Assembly: GCF_001907675.1 (NCBI RefSeq)
Contig: NZ_MPNT01000012.1
Coordinates: 1 to 64,000, forward strand
DNA: 64,000 nt
Source: Mycobacterium paraffinicum
GTDB lineage: Bacteria > Actinomycetota > Actinomycetes > Mycobacteriales > Mycobacteriaceae
Direction of reading: 5' to 3'
Shown: in pieces, positions 1-8,057 of the stretch
Position numbering within the stretch: position 1 is the stretch's first letter
How the letters are laid out: each line of letters begins with the position of its first letter
Made by a program: the position numbers and the translations under genes
The notes under the pieces: model-generated
Databases searched by the model: none
What the model was told of the DNA's origin: nothing
What the model saw: the letters and a program-made list of their open reading frames with translations, nothing else

Positions 1-541
1 CAGGTAGGTCGTAGAGCAACCTTTTTAGTGTTTCTCCAGTAAGGTCAAGGTGCCTACGTAGCAACTTGATTCGCCCAATTAGGTCATCGAACGCGCCATC
101 ATCCTTGAGAACAACCACAAGCGCAGCACCGCTGTCGGTGGTCCGGTAGCCAAGTGCGCTTGTACCTTGCGCTGGTACGACCTCGACAAGCCCCCGACCT
201 ACCAGAGATCCGAGTACGGCGAAATAGCTCGGGTCCCAAGGGCCGTAGCGATACCGCATCATTCTCGATTCCAGCGGGCTGTCCTGCAGGTCTAGGCCTT
301 TCCGCACTGATTCACTAATGCCCCGTCTGACCAACAGTGTCGCTAAGTGCGCGGGATACCTCAAGAGGAAGTCCAACTTGGCGAGCTTGACGCGACCCTC
401 AAGAGTGCGCGTACCGGTCGTCTTACGACTGAACTCGTCTATCAGCAGAAGTACTCGCGCTTCGGCTTCTCGCGTTGCGCGGTATCTGTTCTTGCCGAGA
501 TCGGCTCTCTGGCCAGGATATACGCTCCCTGGCTCGGTCAC
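1..541 (-). CDS. Winged-helix protein, possible middle component of an ABC three-component-like system (partial)
   Basis: An uninterrupted frame of 180 residues runs from a GTG at 541 to the window edge; the true C-terminus lies outside. The GTG overlaps the stop of the upstream nuclease gene by four bases (GTGA), a strong sign of translational coupling. Residues about 25-65 are helical and include GRVKLAKLDFLLRYP; residues about 93-112 include YRYGPWDPSYFAVLGSL; residues 130-138 read LGYRTTDSG, which looks like the beta-wing of a winged helix. I read it as a DNA-binding or adaptor subunit. The pairing with a DUF4297 protein resembles ABC three-component systems (effector, winged-helix middle protein, ABC ATPase), but no ATPase is visible because the window ends. 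The reading frame is certain; the family assignment is inferred. Confidence 0.72.
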   Translation of the reverse strand, partial: MTEPGSVYPGQRADLGKNRYRATREAEARVLLLIDEFSRKTTGTRTLEGRVKLAKLDFLLRYPAHLATLLVRRGISESVRKGLDLQDSPLESRMMRYRYGPWDPSYFAVLGSLVGRGLVEVVPAQGTSALGYRTTDSGAALVVVLKDDGAFDDLIGRIKLLRRHLDLTGETLKRLLYDLP

Positions 542-1755
542 GTCATGCCCCAGCCATAGCGACACTGATCAGAGACACCGCACAGATGACCGACTATCAG
601 ACGGTGATCCCTTCTGTAAAGGTTGTCGACGTCGAGCGCCGCCGTGTTGGCTGCGTTACTTATCAGGGAGTGATAAATGAATTCAGCGGGCCGCTGGATC
701 GTGCCGGCGGTTGACGCCGCGACCGCAGCAACCGATCCCGCCATCGTTAGCAGTCTTTTATCGAGGGCGTCCTCCGCGACATCTGTAATCACGCCTGAAG
801 CGCGACCTTTGGTCGCGACTACATCCGCATCAGCACGTGCCAGCAGCGCGGACTGAATAGTGCTAGTCGTTGCGCCTGCTCGAGCAAGTTTCAGTTCTAG
901 CACCGACGCCTCGCCGGCGGCCGCACGGGTGAGGAGATCCCCTATGCCGTCAGCGGAGAGCGGCGGGCAGACCGCCCTTAGTTGTGCCGGCAACAACAGC
1001 TTCAGTGCTACCGGATCCCAGACCGAACTCTTCACCGGTTCCGATTGAGCCGCGCGAAGTGCTTCCATCATGTTCAGCGGAGGTAGCTCGGCACGCTGCG
1101 CCGACTCGGCCACCGACAGGAGGTCCTCGTAGAGATGCTCGACCTCACCCATTGTGAGCGCGGGCCAGAGCGCGCCAATCGTCCGTATCACCACCGCGTC
1201 GATAGTCTGACGATGTGGCTGGTGGCAATGAATCGATAAGCGCTCGAGGAAATCGCTGAGTTTCGCGCCGTTTAGCCCAAATTCTCGAATCTTCCTCTTT
1301 ATCGCTGCCGTGGCTGAAGTCGGGTCGGCAAAGAACGCAGTAGTTTCCCTTTCCTCTGATGGCGGGCCTTCGAGCCAGACCTCGAAGCGAGAAAGGTGCA
1401 CGATTCCGGCCGCTTCCGCGGCCAGGTACGAAGTTGCCAGGCGGTCTACGGCATGGTGTTTCGCGCAAATCTTGGCCGTACTCCATGACCCTTTGTCGCG
1501 GGTCTTCAATTGGGCAAACCGGAAGCCGGTCGTCTCAACAATGGCGAGGTCTTCGAGGTGTTCGCAGACAACTGCAAGCATCGCAGCATCTGTGAGTAGT
1601 AGCAGCCAAGCTCGCACGGCGAGCTTGGCTTGCCATTCGAATCGCTGAAAGGTAGCGGTCCCTGTGTCGTCTGCCTGTATGCCGGCGAAGGCGGCGATCT
1701 CATCATCCCCCACCGGGGAGTCGACACTTGGTGCAGCCGATTCGCCGGATGTCAT
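538..1755 (-). CDS. DUF4297/Cap4-like dsDNA nuclease-domain protein, candidate antiphage effector
   Basis: A 405-residue protein. The N-terminal 100 residues match the Cap4-type (DUF4297) restriction-endonuclease-like fold: an aromatic-rich helix (FQRFEWQAKLAVRAW, about 36-50), then CEHLEDLAIVE with E65 and D69, then QLKT with Q82 and K84. That is the E/D...QxK arrangement of this nuclease superfamily. The rest is mostly helical with no motif I recognise and may be a sensor or oligomerisation region. It is translationally coupled to the winged-helix gene downstream. Known Cap4-family proteins cut double-stranded DNA in antiphage systems; here the activating partner is unseen. No cyclase (CD-NTase) is visible nearby, so a CBASS role is not supported. 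Start ATG at 1755 has only a weak ribosome site. Confidence 0.7.
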   Translation of the reverse strand: MTSGESAAPSVDSPVGDDEIAAFAGIQADDTGTATFQRFEWQAKLAVRAWLLLLTDAAMLAVVCEHLEDLAIVETTGFRFAQLKTRDKGSWSTAKICAKHHAVDRLATSYLAAEAAGIVHLSRFEVWLEGPPSEERETTAFFADPTSATAAIKRKIREFGLNGAKLSDFLERLSIHCHQPHRQTIDAVVIRTIGALWPALTMGEVEHLYEDLLSVAESAQRAELPPLNMMEALRAAQSEPVKSSVWDPVALKLLLPAQLRAVCPPLSADGIGDLLTRAAAGEASVLELKLARAGATTSTIQSALLARADADVVATKGRASGVITDVAEDALDKRLLTMAGSVAAVAASTAGTIQRPAEFIYHSLISNAANTAALDVDNLYRRDHRLIVGHLCGVSDQCRYGWGMT

Positions 1756-2158
1756 GCCCTACCCGCCATGGCTCCCCTCCCTTATCACCGACCATTCCTC
1801 TATACAGCAAACCGCCCTAAACCGGCGCCAAGCCCGGAATTTAATGTTCATGTCGAAGTAGTAGGCGACGATGGCCGTCGGTCAGGTCCATGTGAGCGGG
1901 ACCGGTGCGGCATGCGCCTCTCTTCTTCGGCAGGCGAAGGGCGGGTCCCCGAGCATCAACGATCCGTGCCAGCATTCCCTCGCGCAGTGCTGCGCCGATA
2001 AGTTCGCCGTGCGCCGTGGCGCAGAATTCAGACAAATGAGCTCAAGGCAGATACTCAGCCACCGCAAGCAATGGGACATGACCCGTCGGCTCACACGAAG
2101 TCAGCGCGGCGATCTGTGGCAGGCATTAGCGGCGAGTGCGGTGAGGGTCATTGGTCCT
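1756..2158. other. Gene-poor gap, no supported gene
   Basis: About 400 bases between the nuclease gene and the TetR gene. Short open frames exist on both strands, but none has a ribosome site or a protein sequence I recognise. It should hold the promoter of the leftward nuclease operon. No repeat or attachment-site-like duplication was noticed. Confidence 0.5.
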
Positions 2159-2842
2159 TCACGCATTGCTTGGCACCGGAGTGTCGGGCGGCTGCACGAC
2201 GGTCGTCTTCTCGGTTGATCGCCAGAGCCCGCCTTCCAGAAGTTGCTGGACCATGTCGATGACGGTCGACGTCACCTGGTGGCTACGGACATAACCCGCA
2301 TATAGGCCCACCCCACAAAGCACGACCATCAGCGTCTCGACCAAGGCCGGCGCATCGATATCCGCTGCGACCTCGTGGCGCTCGATCGCGTCATTGACAC
2401 CGCGCATAAGAAATTCCCGAGTGATCCGTACGGAAGCGTTCTCAACGCTCTTCCATTCCGGATGACGTTGCGATTCAAGTATGGCTGTGATTAGGAATGC
2501 CGATCCGGCGGCATTCGTGGAATTCGCTCTGCCCGCCGCGTCGATTAACGCGGTCAGGCGTGCCACAAACGTGTTCTCGCATTCTGCCCGACTAATAACG
2601 GCCTCGAGGATAGATTTGTTGGCGGCCCTCAGCACCTCGCGATAAAGCACCCGCTTGCTCGAGAAGTAGTGATTGATGGCCGGTCTGGTCAAGTCAGCGC
2701 GTTCAGCGATGGCCTGGAACGTTGCGCCGTCGTAACCGCGTTCGCTGAAGACTGTAAAGGCGGCTTCCATGATCCGCAGCCGCGTCTCATCGGCATTCAC
2801 GGCGAGCGGGCGTCCTGGCCCTCGCTTCCGTCGTTCTTGCAT
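2159..2842 (-). CDS. TetR/AcrR family regulator
   Basis: A 227-residue TetR repressor. The start is placed at ATG 2842 (MQERRKRGPGRPL), because the frame upstream is open for a further 93 codons but reads as non-protein sequence. The DNA-binding helix-turn-helix is TFQAIAERADLTRPAINHYFSSK, about 37 residues in, preceded by a basic arm. The C-terminal ligand domain is generic (VVLCGVGLYAGYVRSHQV). An imperfectly placed 15-bp inverted repeat lies about 60 bases upstream (2903-2917) and could be its own operator. No obvious target operon is adjacent: the neighbours are the defence-like genes and a secreted DUF732 protein. Ligand and targets are unknown. Confidence 0.88.
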   Translation of the reverse strand: MQERRKRGPGRPLAVNADETRLRIMEAAFTVFSERGYDGATFQAIAERADLTRPAINHYFSSKRVLYREVLRAANKSILEAVISRAECENTFVARLTALIDAAGRANSTNAAGSAFLITAILESQRHPEWKSVENASVRITREFLMRGVNDAIERHEVAADIDAPALVETLMVVLCGVGLYAGYVRSHQVTSTVIDMVQQLLEGGLWRSTEKTTVVQPPDTPVPSNA

Positions 2843-3328
2843 TTCTAGAGTGTGCCACCAGTCTTCGTGCGGCAAAGCGAATTTGACGCTGTACGTTGAC
2901 CTTTTGAAGCGCTCAAATCGCACTACTTCTGTCCGAGACCTCACCCGACAACTCTGATTGTCGTCACCTCGATCGCGTCCCGGCCTGTAGTAACCGAAAG
3001 CCGATGGTGCGCAGCAGTTTAACTGGCTGCTAACACAGGATATTGTTTCGTGTGCGCGCGGCGAAATTACGCCGATCCTTGGAGGGATATGGCGGAACCA
3101 CCTTTGAAGCGAATTGCGCACCTAGCGGATCGTTGCGGCGACGTCACTGGTTCGGATGCGGGTGCGTCGCGCTTGATGCGGAAGGTGTTGATCGGTCACC
3201 GGAATTAGTACCCCCGGACGGCGGCGATCGAATAGTCACGAAGGACCTTACGATCAAGGTGTCGACCACCCGACGTCACGTCGAGCGCCGGGACAGTCAA
3301 CCCTCTGACTCAGTACGAGAAGACGGAC
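2843..3328. other. Long intergenic region upstream of the TetR gene
   Basis: Almost 490 bases without a convincing gene. It carries the promoter side of the TetR gene and lies downstream of the DUF732 gene. The only structure I can point to is the small inverted repeat at 2903-2917. A 127-codon frame on the plus strand (3043-3426) reads as shadow sequence and overlaps the DUF732 gene. Confidence 0.5.
2903..2917. promoter_or_regulatory. Inverted repeat, possible TetR operator
   Basis: TTTGA-AGCGC-TCAAA: perfect 5-bp arms with a 5-base spacer, 61 bases upstream of the TetR start codon at 2842. The location suits autoregulation, but the arms are short and there is no second copy to support it. 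Confidence 0.3.
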
Positions 3329-3721
3329 TCAGTAATAGGTACCGGCCGCGGCTGCGCCGTCCGGCGGTTGGTAGCCAGCCGCCGAGTTCCGCAGCTGCCA
3401 TATCAGCTCAGGACAAAGCAAGTTGACCGCGTACGAGACCAGATAATTAGCCGCGAACTCGTCGTTGGGGGTGACATCACTCTTGACGTCACCCATGACT
3501 TGCCCGTAGCCCTCCCCCCGGCCGACCTTATCGCAAATTCCGTGGCCGTAGCTGAGCGCGTCGTTGTCAGGAAATCCGTAATGCCGCCGCACCACCACGT
3601 CGTAGACGTACTCGACCTCGGGTGCGGGAGCGGCATGTACCCGCGGCGGTGGCGTTAACAGAAACCCGCCGACGGAAACTGCGCCGACGATCAAAGCGAC
3701 TAGCGATTTCCGACTCTTCAT
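3329..3721 (-). CDS. Secreted DUF732-like mycobacterial protein
   Basis: A 130-residue protein starting at ATG 3721 (MKSRKSLVALIVGAVSVGGF). A signal peptide is clear: basic start, hydrophobic core of about 16 residues, then VHAAPAP with an AxA-type cleavage site. The mature part is small, with two cysteines (in GHGICDKV and NLLCPEL) and the spacing Y-H-x-C ... YAVNLLCP typical of DUF732 proteins, which are common in mycobacteria and of unknown function. An upstream in-frame ATG at 3826 would bury the signal peptide, so I prefer 3721. It stands alone, with no operon partner. Confidence 0.82.
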   Translation of the reverse strand: MKSRKSLVALIVGAVSVGGFLLTPPPRVHAAPAPEVEYVYDVVVRRHYGFPDNDALSYGHGICDKVGRGEGYGQVMGDVKSDVTPNDEFAANYLVSYAVNLLCPELIWQLRNSAAGYQPPDGAAAAGTYY

Positions 3722-3889
3722 GGCTGGCGGCTCGAACCAAATGGCCAGCGTCGCCACAATCAGGCCCATGAGATGTGCCCCTCGGTCCACCTGTTGAGCC
3801 GACCAGTTTCGCACGGCGATGGGCATAGATCAAGACGTTAAACTATATAACGGATAAGGTCCAGGGATCTCACGATAGAAGTCGAGCCA

Positions 3890-3914
3890 GACCAGCCACT
3901 AGCTGGGGCTGGTC
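3890..3914. terminator. Stem-loop, possible terminator of the fadD-like gene
   Basis: GACCAGCC, nine-base loop, GGCTGGTC: a perfect 8-bp GC-rich stem about 100 bases past the stop codon of the leftward FadD gene (4018). No T-tract follows on the minus strand, so it is not a classical intrinsic terminator; mycobacterial terminators often lack the tract. Confidence 0.35.
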
Positions 3915-4017
3915 GGGATTGCCTTCGGCGAAATGCCAACGGGTAGAGCTCCGACGGTTGCGTCTTCGCCAAATCCTCGGGAATGCGACGCCCCCTCCTC
4001 CTGGTCCAGCGTGTAAC

Positions 4018-5463
4018 TCACGTTGATGCATCGTGCTGACGCGCAAGATGTGCCGCCCGAAGTGTGGCGCGAACGACCTTGCCGGCACTACTGAGCGGCA
4101 GCTCGGCGACCGAATACCAATACTGCGGAATCTTGAAGTCGGCGAGCTTGACCCGGGCGAAGGACCCTAGCTCCTGGGGCCGTGGGGGATGAGCCAAGTC
4201 TGTCGGAACTATGAACGCGGCCAAGGTTTCTCCGAGTCGCGGGTCTGGCACGCCCACAACGCCGACCGCGGCAACCGCGGGGTGAGCGCTGAGCACATTC
4301 TCGACTTCGAGCGGATAGATGTTTTCCCCACCGCGAACCACCATGTCGTGTCGACGACCGCAAAGACGGAGATAACCGTCGGCATCCATCGCACCCAGAT
4401 CACCGGTGTGCAACCATCCATCGGCGGCCTGGGCGGAAAGGTGCGCCGCGGCGGCGAACACTTCGCCAATTCCTGCTCGGTCCGGCTCGTCGATTCGCAG
4501 ACGGAGCCCGCTCACCGGCCGACCGACGCTGTACAGGATCTCGGGATTTTTGACCGCGGCCATTCGATGATCGTCTGGGCTCAGGCTGGTGATCGGGCTG
4601 CCCTCGGTTTGGCCGTAGAGACTGACCATGTCGACGTCTGGCAGCACGTCAAGGACCCGTCGCAACGTCTCGACGGTGATCGGCGAAGTCCCATAGATCA
4701 ATGTCTTAAGCGGAACTGCGTCGAGAAGCCGCTCGCTGAGCAACATCTCGATCATGGTCGGCACGAGCAGGCAGTGGGTGGCCTGGAGTTGCTTGAGGTT
4801 GCGCCACCAGTCGAAGGAGAATCTGTTGGTGGGGATAACCGCTGCCCCGGCCGTGAGCGCTACCAGGACGTTGCCCAGTCCCCCGATGTGCTGCAACGGT
4901 GAGCCGGTGGCATAGCGATCGTCGGGGCCGATTCCGATCAAGCGGCGTAGCAGCTTGGCGCGGGCGCCGAGCACTCGCTCGGTGAGCGGGACCATTTTGG
5001 GAACTCCGGTTGTTCCCGCGGTGTGCAGGTAGATTGCCGTGGGAGCTGGTTCCGGATGCAACGGACGCCTGGACACTGGCAGGGAAGATATTGACACCAC
5101 CCGTATCCCAACCGCGTCGGCGACCTGCCGAGCCGTCTCGGCGAACGCCGCGTCGGCGAGAAGGACGGGCGAGCGGCTCCGGCGCACCGTTTCGGCCAAC
5201 TCCGCAGCGGTCTGCCTCGGTCCGAGCGGAGCGAGTGGTCGGTTGGCGGCGGCACCGCCGAACAGCAATGGCAGCGCATCGGCGTTGGTGGTGAGCAACC
5301 CAGGGATGGGCTGACCTGGCTGCACGTCGAGATCGACGAGCAGGTCCGCAGCTGTGACGCTCATGCCGATCAGTTCGCGGCCAGTGACGGAACCCGCTGT
5401 ACCGATGACAACGGGACGTTCATTGCGCTCGTGGACAGCGCAGATTCGGTCCAGCCACTTCAT
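4018..5463 (-). CDS. Acyl-CoA synthetase (FadD/class I adenylate-forming enzyme)
   Basis: A 481-residue AMP-binding enzyme that would activate a carboxylic acid to its CoA thioester. The family motifs appear in order: P-loop HTAGTTGVPKMV (about 148-159), YGQTEGSP, GWLHTGDLG, RRHDMVVRGGENIYPLEVE (hinge and A8), and the catalytic lysine in PLSSAGKVVRATL near the C-terminus. It is short for a FadD, mainly through a compact N-terminal domain. It is divergent from the SDR/FadE/DUF35 operon at 5591 and shares a 127-bp promoter region with it. Substrate cannot be read from the sequence; the catabolic neighbours suggest a bulky alicyclic or steroid-like acid. Confidence 0.9.
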   Translation of the reverse strand: MKWLDRICAVHERNERPVVIGTAGSVTGRELIGMSVTAADLLVDLDVQPGQPIPGLLTTNADALPLLFGGAAANRPLAPLGPRQTAAELAETVRRSRSPVLLADAAFAETARQVADAVGIRVVSISSLPVSRRPLHPEPAPTAIYLHTAGTTGVPKMVPLTERVLGARAKLLRRLIGIGPDDRYATGSPLQHIGGLGNVLVALTAGAAVIPTNRFSFDWWRNLKQLQATHCLLVPTMIEMLLSERLLDAVPLKTLIYGTSPITVETLRRVLDVLPDVDMVSLYGQTEGSPITSLSPDDHRMAAVKNPEILYSVGRPVSGLRLRIDEPDRAGIGEVFAAAAHLSAQAADGWLHTGDLGAMDADGYLRLCGRRHDMVVRGGENIYPLEVENVLSAHPAVAAVGVVGVPDPRLGETLAAFIVPTDLAHPPRPQELGSFARVKLADFKIPQYWYSVAELPLSSAGKVVRATLRAAHLARQHDAST

Positions 5464-5590
5464 CCGAGCGGGGGAACCGGACTCGTCGGGCGGAAGGCCA
5501 TCGCGTCGTCTCTCCTAGCCATTTCACCAAAACGAAAAATAGTTTACTGTTTACGTGAAATGTCTCAAGGCTCAAAGGAGGGCCGGCTGC
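5464..5590. promoter_or_regulatory. Divergent promoter region with GTTTACTGTTTAC element
   Basis: Shared upstream region of the leftward fadD-like gene and the rightward SDR gene. It contains TAGTTTACTGTTTACGTGAA (a direct repeat GTTTAC-T-GTTTAC). A related string, TAGTTTACT, occurs on the minus strand in the promoter gap near 23152, and GTTTAACTGTTT occurs at about 41385. These may be sites for an unidentified regulator; the evidence is weak. Confidence 0.3.
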
Positions 5591-6412
5591 GTGCGGATCA
5601 TTGTCACCGGCGGAAACAGTGGCGTCGGGAAGGCGACCGCGCACGCAATGGCCGCTGCCGGCCACGACGTGGTCATCGCCTGCCGCTCCTTGACGAAGGC
5701 GCACCAAGCCGCGGCGTCGATGCCCGGCGACGTCGCGGTGTGCGAGCTGGATCTGGCCGACCTCACCAGCGTGCGCAAGTTCGCCGACACCGTCGACTAC
5801 GTCGATGTGTTGGTGAACAATGCCGGTGTGTTGGGCTTGCCGCTGACCCGCACGGCCGACGGCTTCGAGGCTCATATGGGCATCAATCACTTAGGCCATT
5901 TCGCGTTGACATGCCTGCTTGGCGGCCGGATCCGCGATCGGGTGGTGGCGGTAGCAAGCACCAATTACAGCACCGCCCGCATGCACTTCGATGACCTCAA
6001 CTACCACCGTCGCCGCTACAACCCGTGGTCGGCGTACGGGGAGTCCAAGCTGGCGAACCTGTTGTTCGTGCGCGAATTGGTGGCCCGCGGTACGACCGCC
6101 TACGCCTCCGATCCCGGCATGACCGACACCGGGATCACCCGCAACGGTTCAGGCGTGTTGCAGTGGGCGGGCCGGGTGCTCTCGCCACATATCGCGCAGA
6201 GCCCATCCGACGGCGCCCGCTCGACTATTCAGGCGATTACCACGACGCTGCCCAACGGCACCTACATCGCGCCGCGCGGCTTGATGCATCAGTGGGGAAA
6301 GCCGAAGCCCACCAAGCTCAGAGAGAAGGCCCGCGACGCAGACAGCGCACGACGGCTCTGGAATCTCTCTGCGGAATTAACCGGCTGCGAGTGGCAGGAC
6401 GGCCGTCCATGA
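5591..6412 (+). CDS. Short-chain dehydrogenase/reductase (retinol-dehydrogenase-like)
   Basis: A 273-residue SDR. The start is GTG 5591 because AAAGGAGG sits 9 bases upstream; an in-frame ATG at 5555 lies before that ribosome site. The Rossmann motif is TGGNSGVGKA at the N-terminus, followed by VNNAGV, and the catalytic pair YGESK. These features put it in the NAD(P)H-dependent SDR family that resembles retinol dehydrogenases and WW-domain oxidoreductases. It overlaps the next gene (FadE) by four bases, so SDR, FadE and DUF35 form a coupled three-gene operon. Substrate unknown. Confidence 0.86.
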   Translation: MRIIVTGGNSGVGKATAHAMAAAGHDVVIACRSLTKAHQAAASMPGDVAVCELDLADLTSVRKFADTVDYVDVLVNNAGVLGLPLTRTADGFEAHMGINHLGHFALTCLLGGRIRDRVVAVASTNYSTARMHFDDLNYHRRRYNPWSAYGESKLANLLFVRELVARGTTAYASDPGMTDTGITRNGSGVLQWAGRVLSPHIAQSPSDGARSTIQAITTTLPNGTYIAPRGLMHQWGKPKPTKLREKARDADSARRLWNLSAELTGCEWQDGRP

Positions 6413-7551
6413 CTGTCGAGCGCCTGCTGCCGACGCCCGAGGCACGCGAATTAGTCCAGCTAGCTGGTGATGTCGCGGACAAGGTACTCGATCCGATCGT
6501 CGACGAGCACGAAAAGAACGAGACCTATCCCGACGGCGTCTTCGCGACGCTGGGTGAGACGGGGCTATTGACATTGCCGCATCCGGAGGAATGGGGTGGC
6601 GGCGGACAACCCTACGAGGTGTACCTTCAGGTTCTCGAGGAACTGGCAGCTCGATGGGCCGCAGTCGCTGTGGCTGTCAGTGTCCATGTGCTGTCCTGCC
6701 ATCCGTTGATTGCGTTCGGCACCGACGAGCAACAACAGCAGTGGCTGCCGACCATGCTGGGTGGTAACACGATCGGCGCCTACAGCTTGTCCGAGCCGCA
6801 AGCCGGTTCCGATGCAGCCGCTCTGAACTGCAAGGCCACTGCGACCGACGGCGGTTACCGCGTCAATGGCGCCAAGGCCTGGATCACCCACGGCGGCATA
6901 GCTGATTTCTACAACCTATTCGCTCGCACAGGCGAAGGCGGACGGGGTATTTCGTGCTTTCTGGTCGATAAGGGCACCGACGGCCTTACGTTCGGCAAAC
7001 CCGAGGAGAAGATGGGTCTGCACGCCATCCCGACTACTACGGCACACTACGACGATGCGTTCGTCCCCGAGCAACGTCGGATCGGTGCCGAGGGGCAAGG
7101 TCTCCAGATCGCCTTCAGTGCATTGGATTCGGGCCGTCTGGGCATCGCCGCGGTAGCCGTCGGGCTGGCGCAGGCCGCGCTCGACGAAGCGGCTTCTTAC
7201 GCCCAGCAGCGAACAACGTTCGGCCGCAAGATTATCGATCATCAAGGCTTGGCGTTCCAATTGGCCGACATGGCCGCCGCGGTCGACTCCGCTCGCGCCA
7301 CGTACCTGGATGCTGCGCGGCGCCGAGACGCGGGACTGCCATACTCCCGCAACGCCTCCGTGGCGAAACTGATCGCCACCGACGCCGCGATGAAGGTCAC
7401 CACCGACGCCGTCCAAGTCTTCGGCGGCTACGGATACACCAGGGATTACCGTGTCGAGCGCTACATGCGCGAAGCCAAGATCACCCAGATCTTCGAGGGC
7501 ACGAACCAGATTCAGCGGCTGGTCATCGGTCGATCGTTGGTCGGATCGTGA
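6409..7551 (+). CDS. Acyl-CoA dehydrogenase (FadE)
   Basis: A 380-residue acyl-CoA dehydrogenase starting at ATG 6409 in an ATGA overlap with the SDR. Family signatures are plain: AYSLSEPQAGSDAAAL (FAD/substrate loop), KAWITHGG, QQRTTFGRKIIDHQGLAFQLADM, QVFGGYGYTRDY, and the C-terminal IFEGTNQIQRLVIGRSL, in which the Glu of FEGT is at the usual catalytic-base position. It is a conventional single-domain enzyme (short/medium-chain type), unlike the FadE proteins at 11854 and 61538, which lack this Glu. A frame that extends back to 6025 is shadow sequence of the SDR gene. Confidence 0.93.
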   Translation: MTVERLLPTPEARELVQLAGDVADKVLDPIVDEHEKNETYPDGVFATLGETGLLTLPHPEEWGGGGQPYEVYLQVLEELAARWAAVAVAVSVHVLSCHPLIAFGTDEQQQQWLPTMLGGNTIGAYSLSEPQAGSDAAALNCKATATDGGYRVNGAKAWITHGGIADFYNLFARTGEGGRGISCFLVDKGTDGLTFGKPEEKMGLHAIPTTTAHYDDAFVPEQRRIGAEGQGLQIAFSALDSGRLGIAAVAVGLAQAALDEAASYAQQRTTFGRKIIDHQGLAFQLADMAAAVDSARATYLDAARRRDAGLPYSRNASVAKLIATDAAMKVTTDAVQVFGGYGYTRDYRVERYMREAKITQIFEGTNQIQRLVIGRSLVGS

Positions 7552-7991
7552 CCTATCAACGCCCCCAGTTGCGTTTGGCACCTAGTCCGACCGCCGAGTC
7601 GCGGCCGTTCTGGACGGGCGGGCGTAACGGCGAGCTGCTGATCAGCCGGTGCCACGATTGCGGCCACTTCTTCCATCCGCCCGGGCCGTCCTGCTGGCGC
7701 TGCAGAAGCACTCACGTTGCGCCGGAACGCGTTTCGGGGCGAGTCACCGTGGCGGCGTATACAGTCAACCGCCAGAATTGGATTCCCGGTTACGAACCGC
7801 CATACATCGTGGCGATGGTCGAGCTTGCGGAGGAGCCCGATACACGGCTGATTTCGAACGTGGTCGACGTTGCCCCAGACGAGATCAGCGTCGGGATGGC
7901 CGTCGAAGTTTTTTTCGAAGACTGGACCGCGTTGTCGGGCGAGGAAGAAAGCCGGGTGTGGTTGCCGTTGTTTCGGCCGGTCAAAAACTGA
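7548..7991 (+). CDS. DUF35 / OB-fold zinc-ribbon protein
   Basis: A 147-residue protein of the DUF35 type: an N-terminal amphipathic helix (PFWTGGRNGELLISRC), a rubredoxin-like zinc ribbon (CHDCGHFFHPP...CWRC), then an OB-fold (PPYIVAMVELAEEPDTRLISNVV). Family members bind acyl-CoA and commonly partner thiolase-like or MaoC enzymes, as in the ChsH2/Ltp2 aldolase of steroid side-chain degradation. Start is GTG 7548 in a GTGA overlap with the FadE. No thiolase-like gene is adjacent; the nearest is at 10704 in the opposite operon. This copy keeps all four zinc cysteines, unlike the one at 10297. Confidence 0.9.
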   Translation: MTYQRPQLRLAPSPTAESRPFWTGGRNGELLISRCHDCGHFFHPPGPSCWRCRSTHVAPERVSGRVTVAAYTVNRQNWIPGYEPPYIVAMVELAEEPDTRLISNVVDVAPDEISVGMAVEVFFEDWTALSGEEESRVWLPLFRPVKN

Positions 7992-8020
7992 TCACGTCCC
8001 TGGGCCAGATGCTGCTAATG

Positions 8021-8036
8021 TGACAGTCAACTGTCA
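8021..8036. promoter_or_regulatory. Operator A copy, TGACAGTCAACTGTCA
   Basis: Perfect 7-bp inverted arms with a 2-base spacer, ending 21 bases before the start codon of the phosphotransferase at 8058. The identical 16-mer recurs at 15038 and 20088, and variants occur at 17702, 17803 and 21877. The size and symmetry suit a TetR dimer; TetR 20206 is the best local candidate. Confidence 0.75.
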
Positions 8037-8057
8037 AACCGTCGATGAGGACGTGAG

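Noticed and set aside
538..1755. CBASS assignment for the Cap4-like gene
   Set aside because: No CD-NTase, ubiquitin-like or other CBASS partner in the visible flank; the linked gene is a winged-helix protein.
1841..2035. 64-codon minus-strand frame in the gap before the TetR gene
   Set aside because: No ribosome site, no recognised family, and competing frames of equal quality on both strands.
3043..3426. 127-codon plus-strand frame
   Set aside because: It overlaps the DUF732 gene end and has arginine-rich shadow composition.
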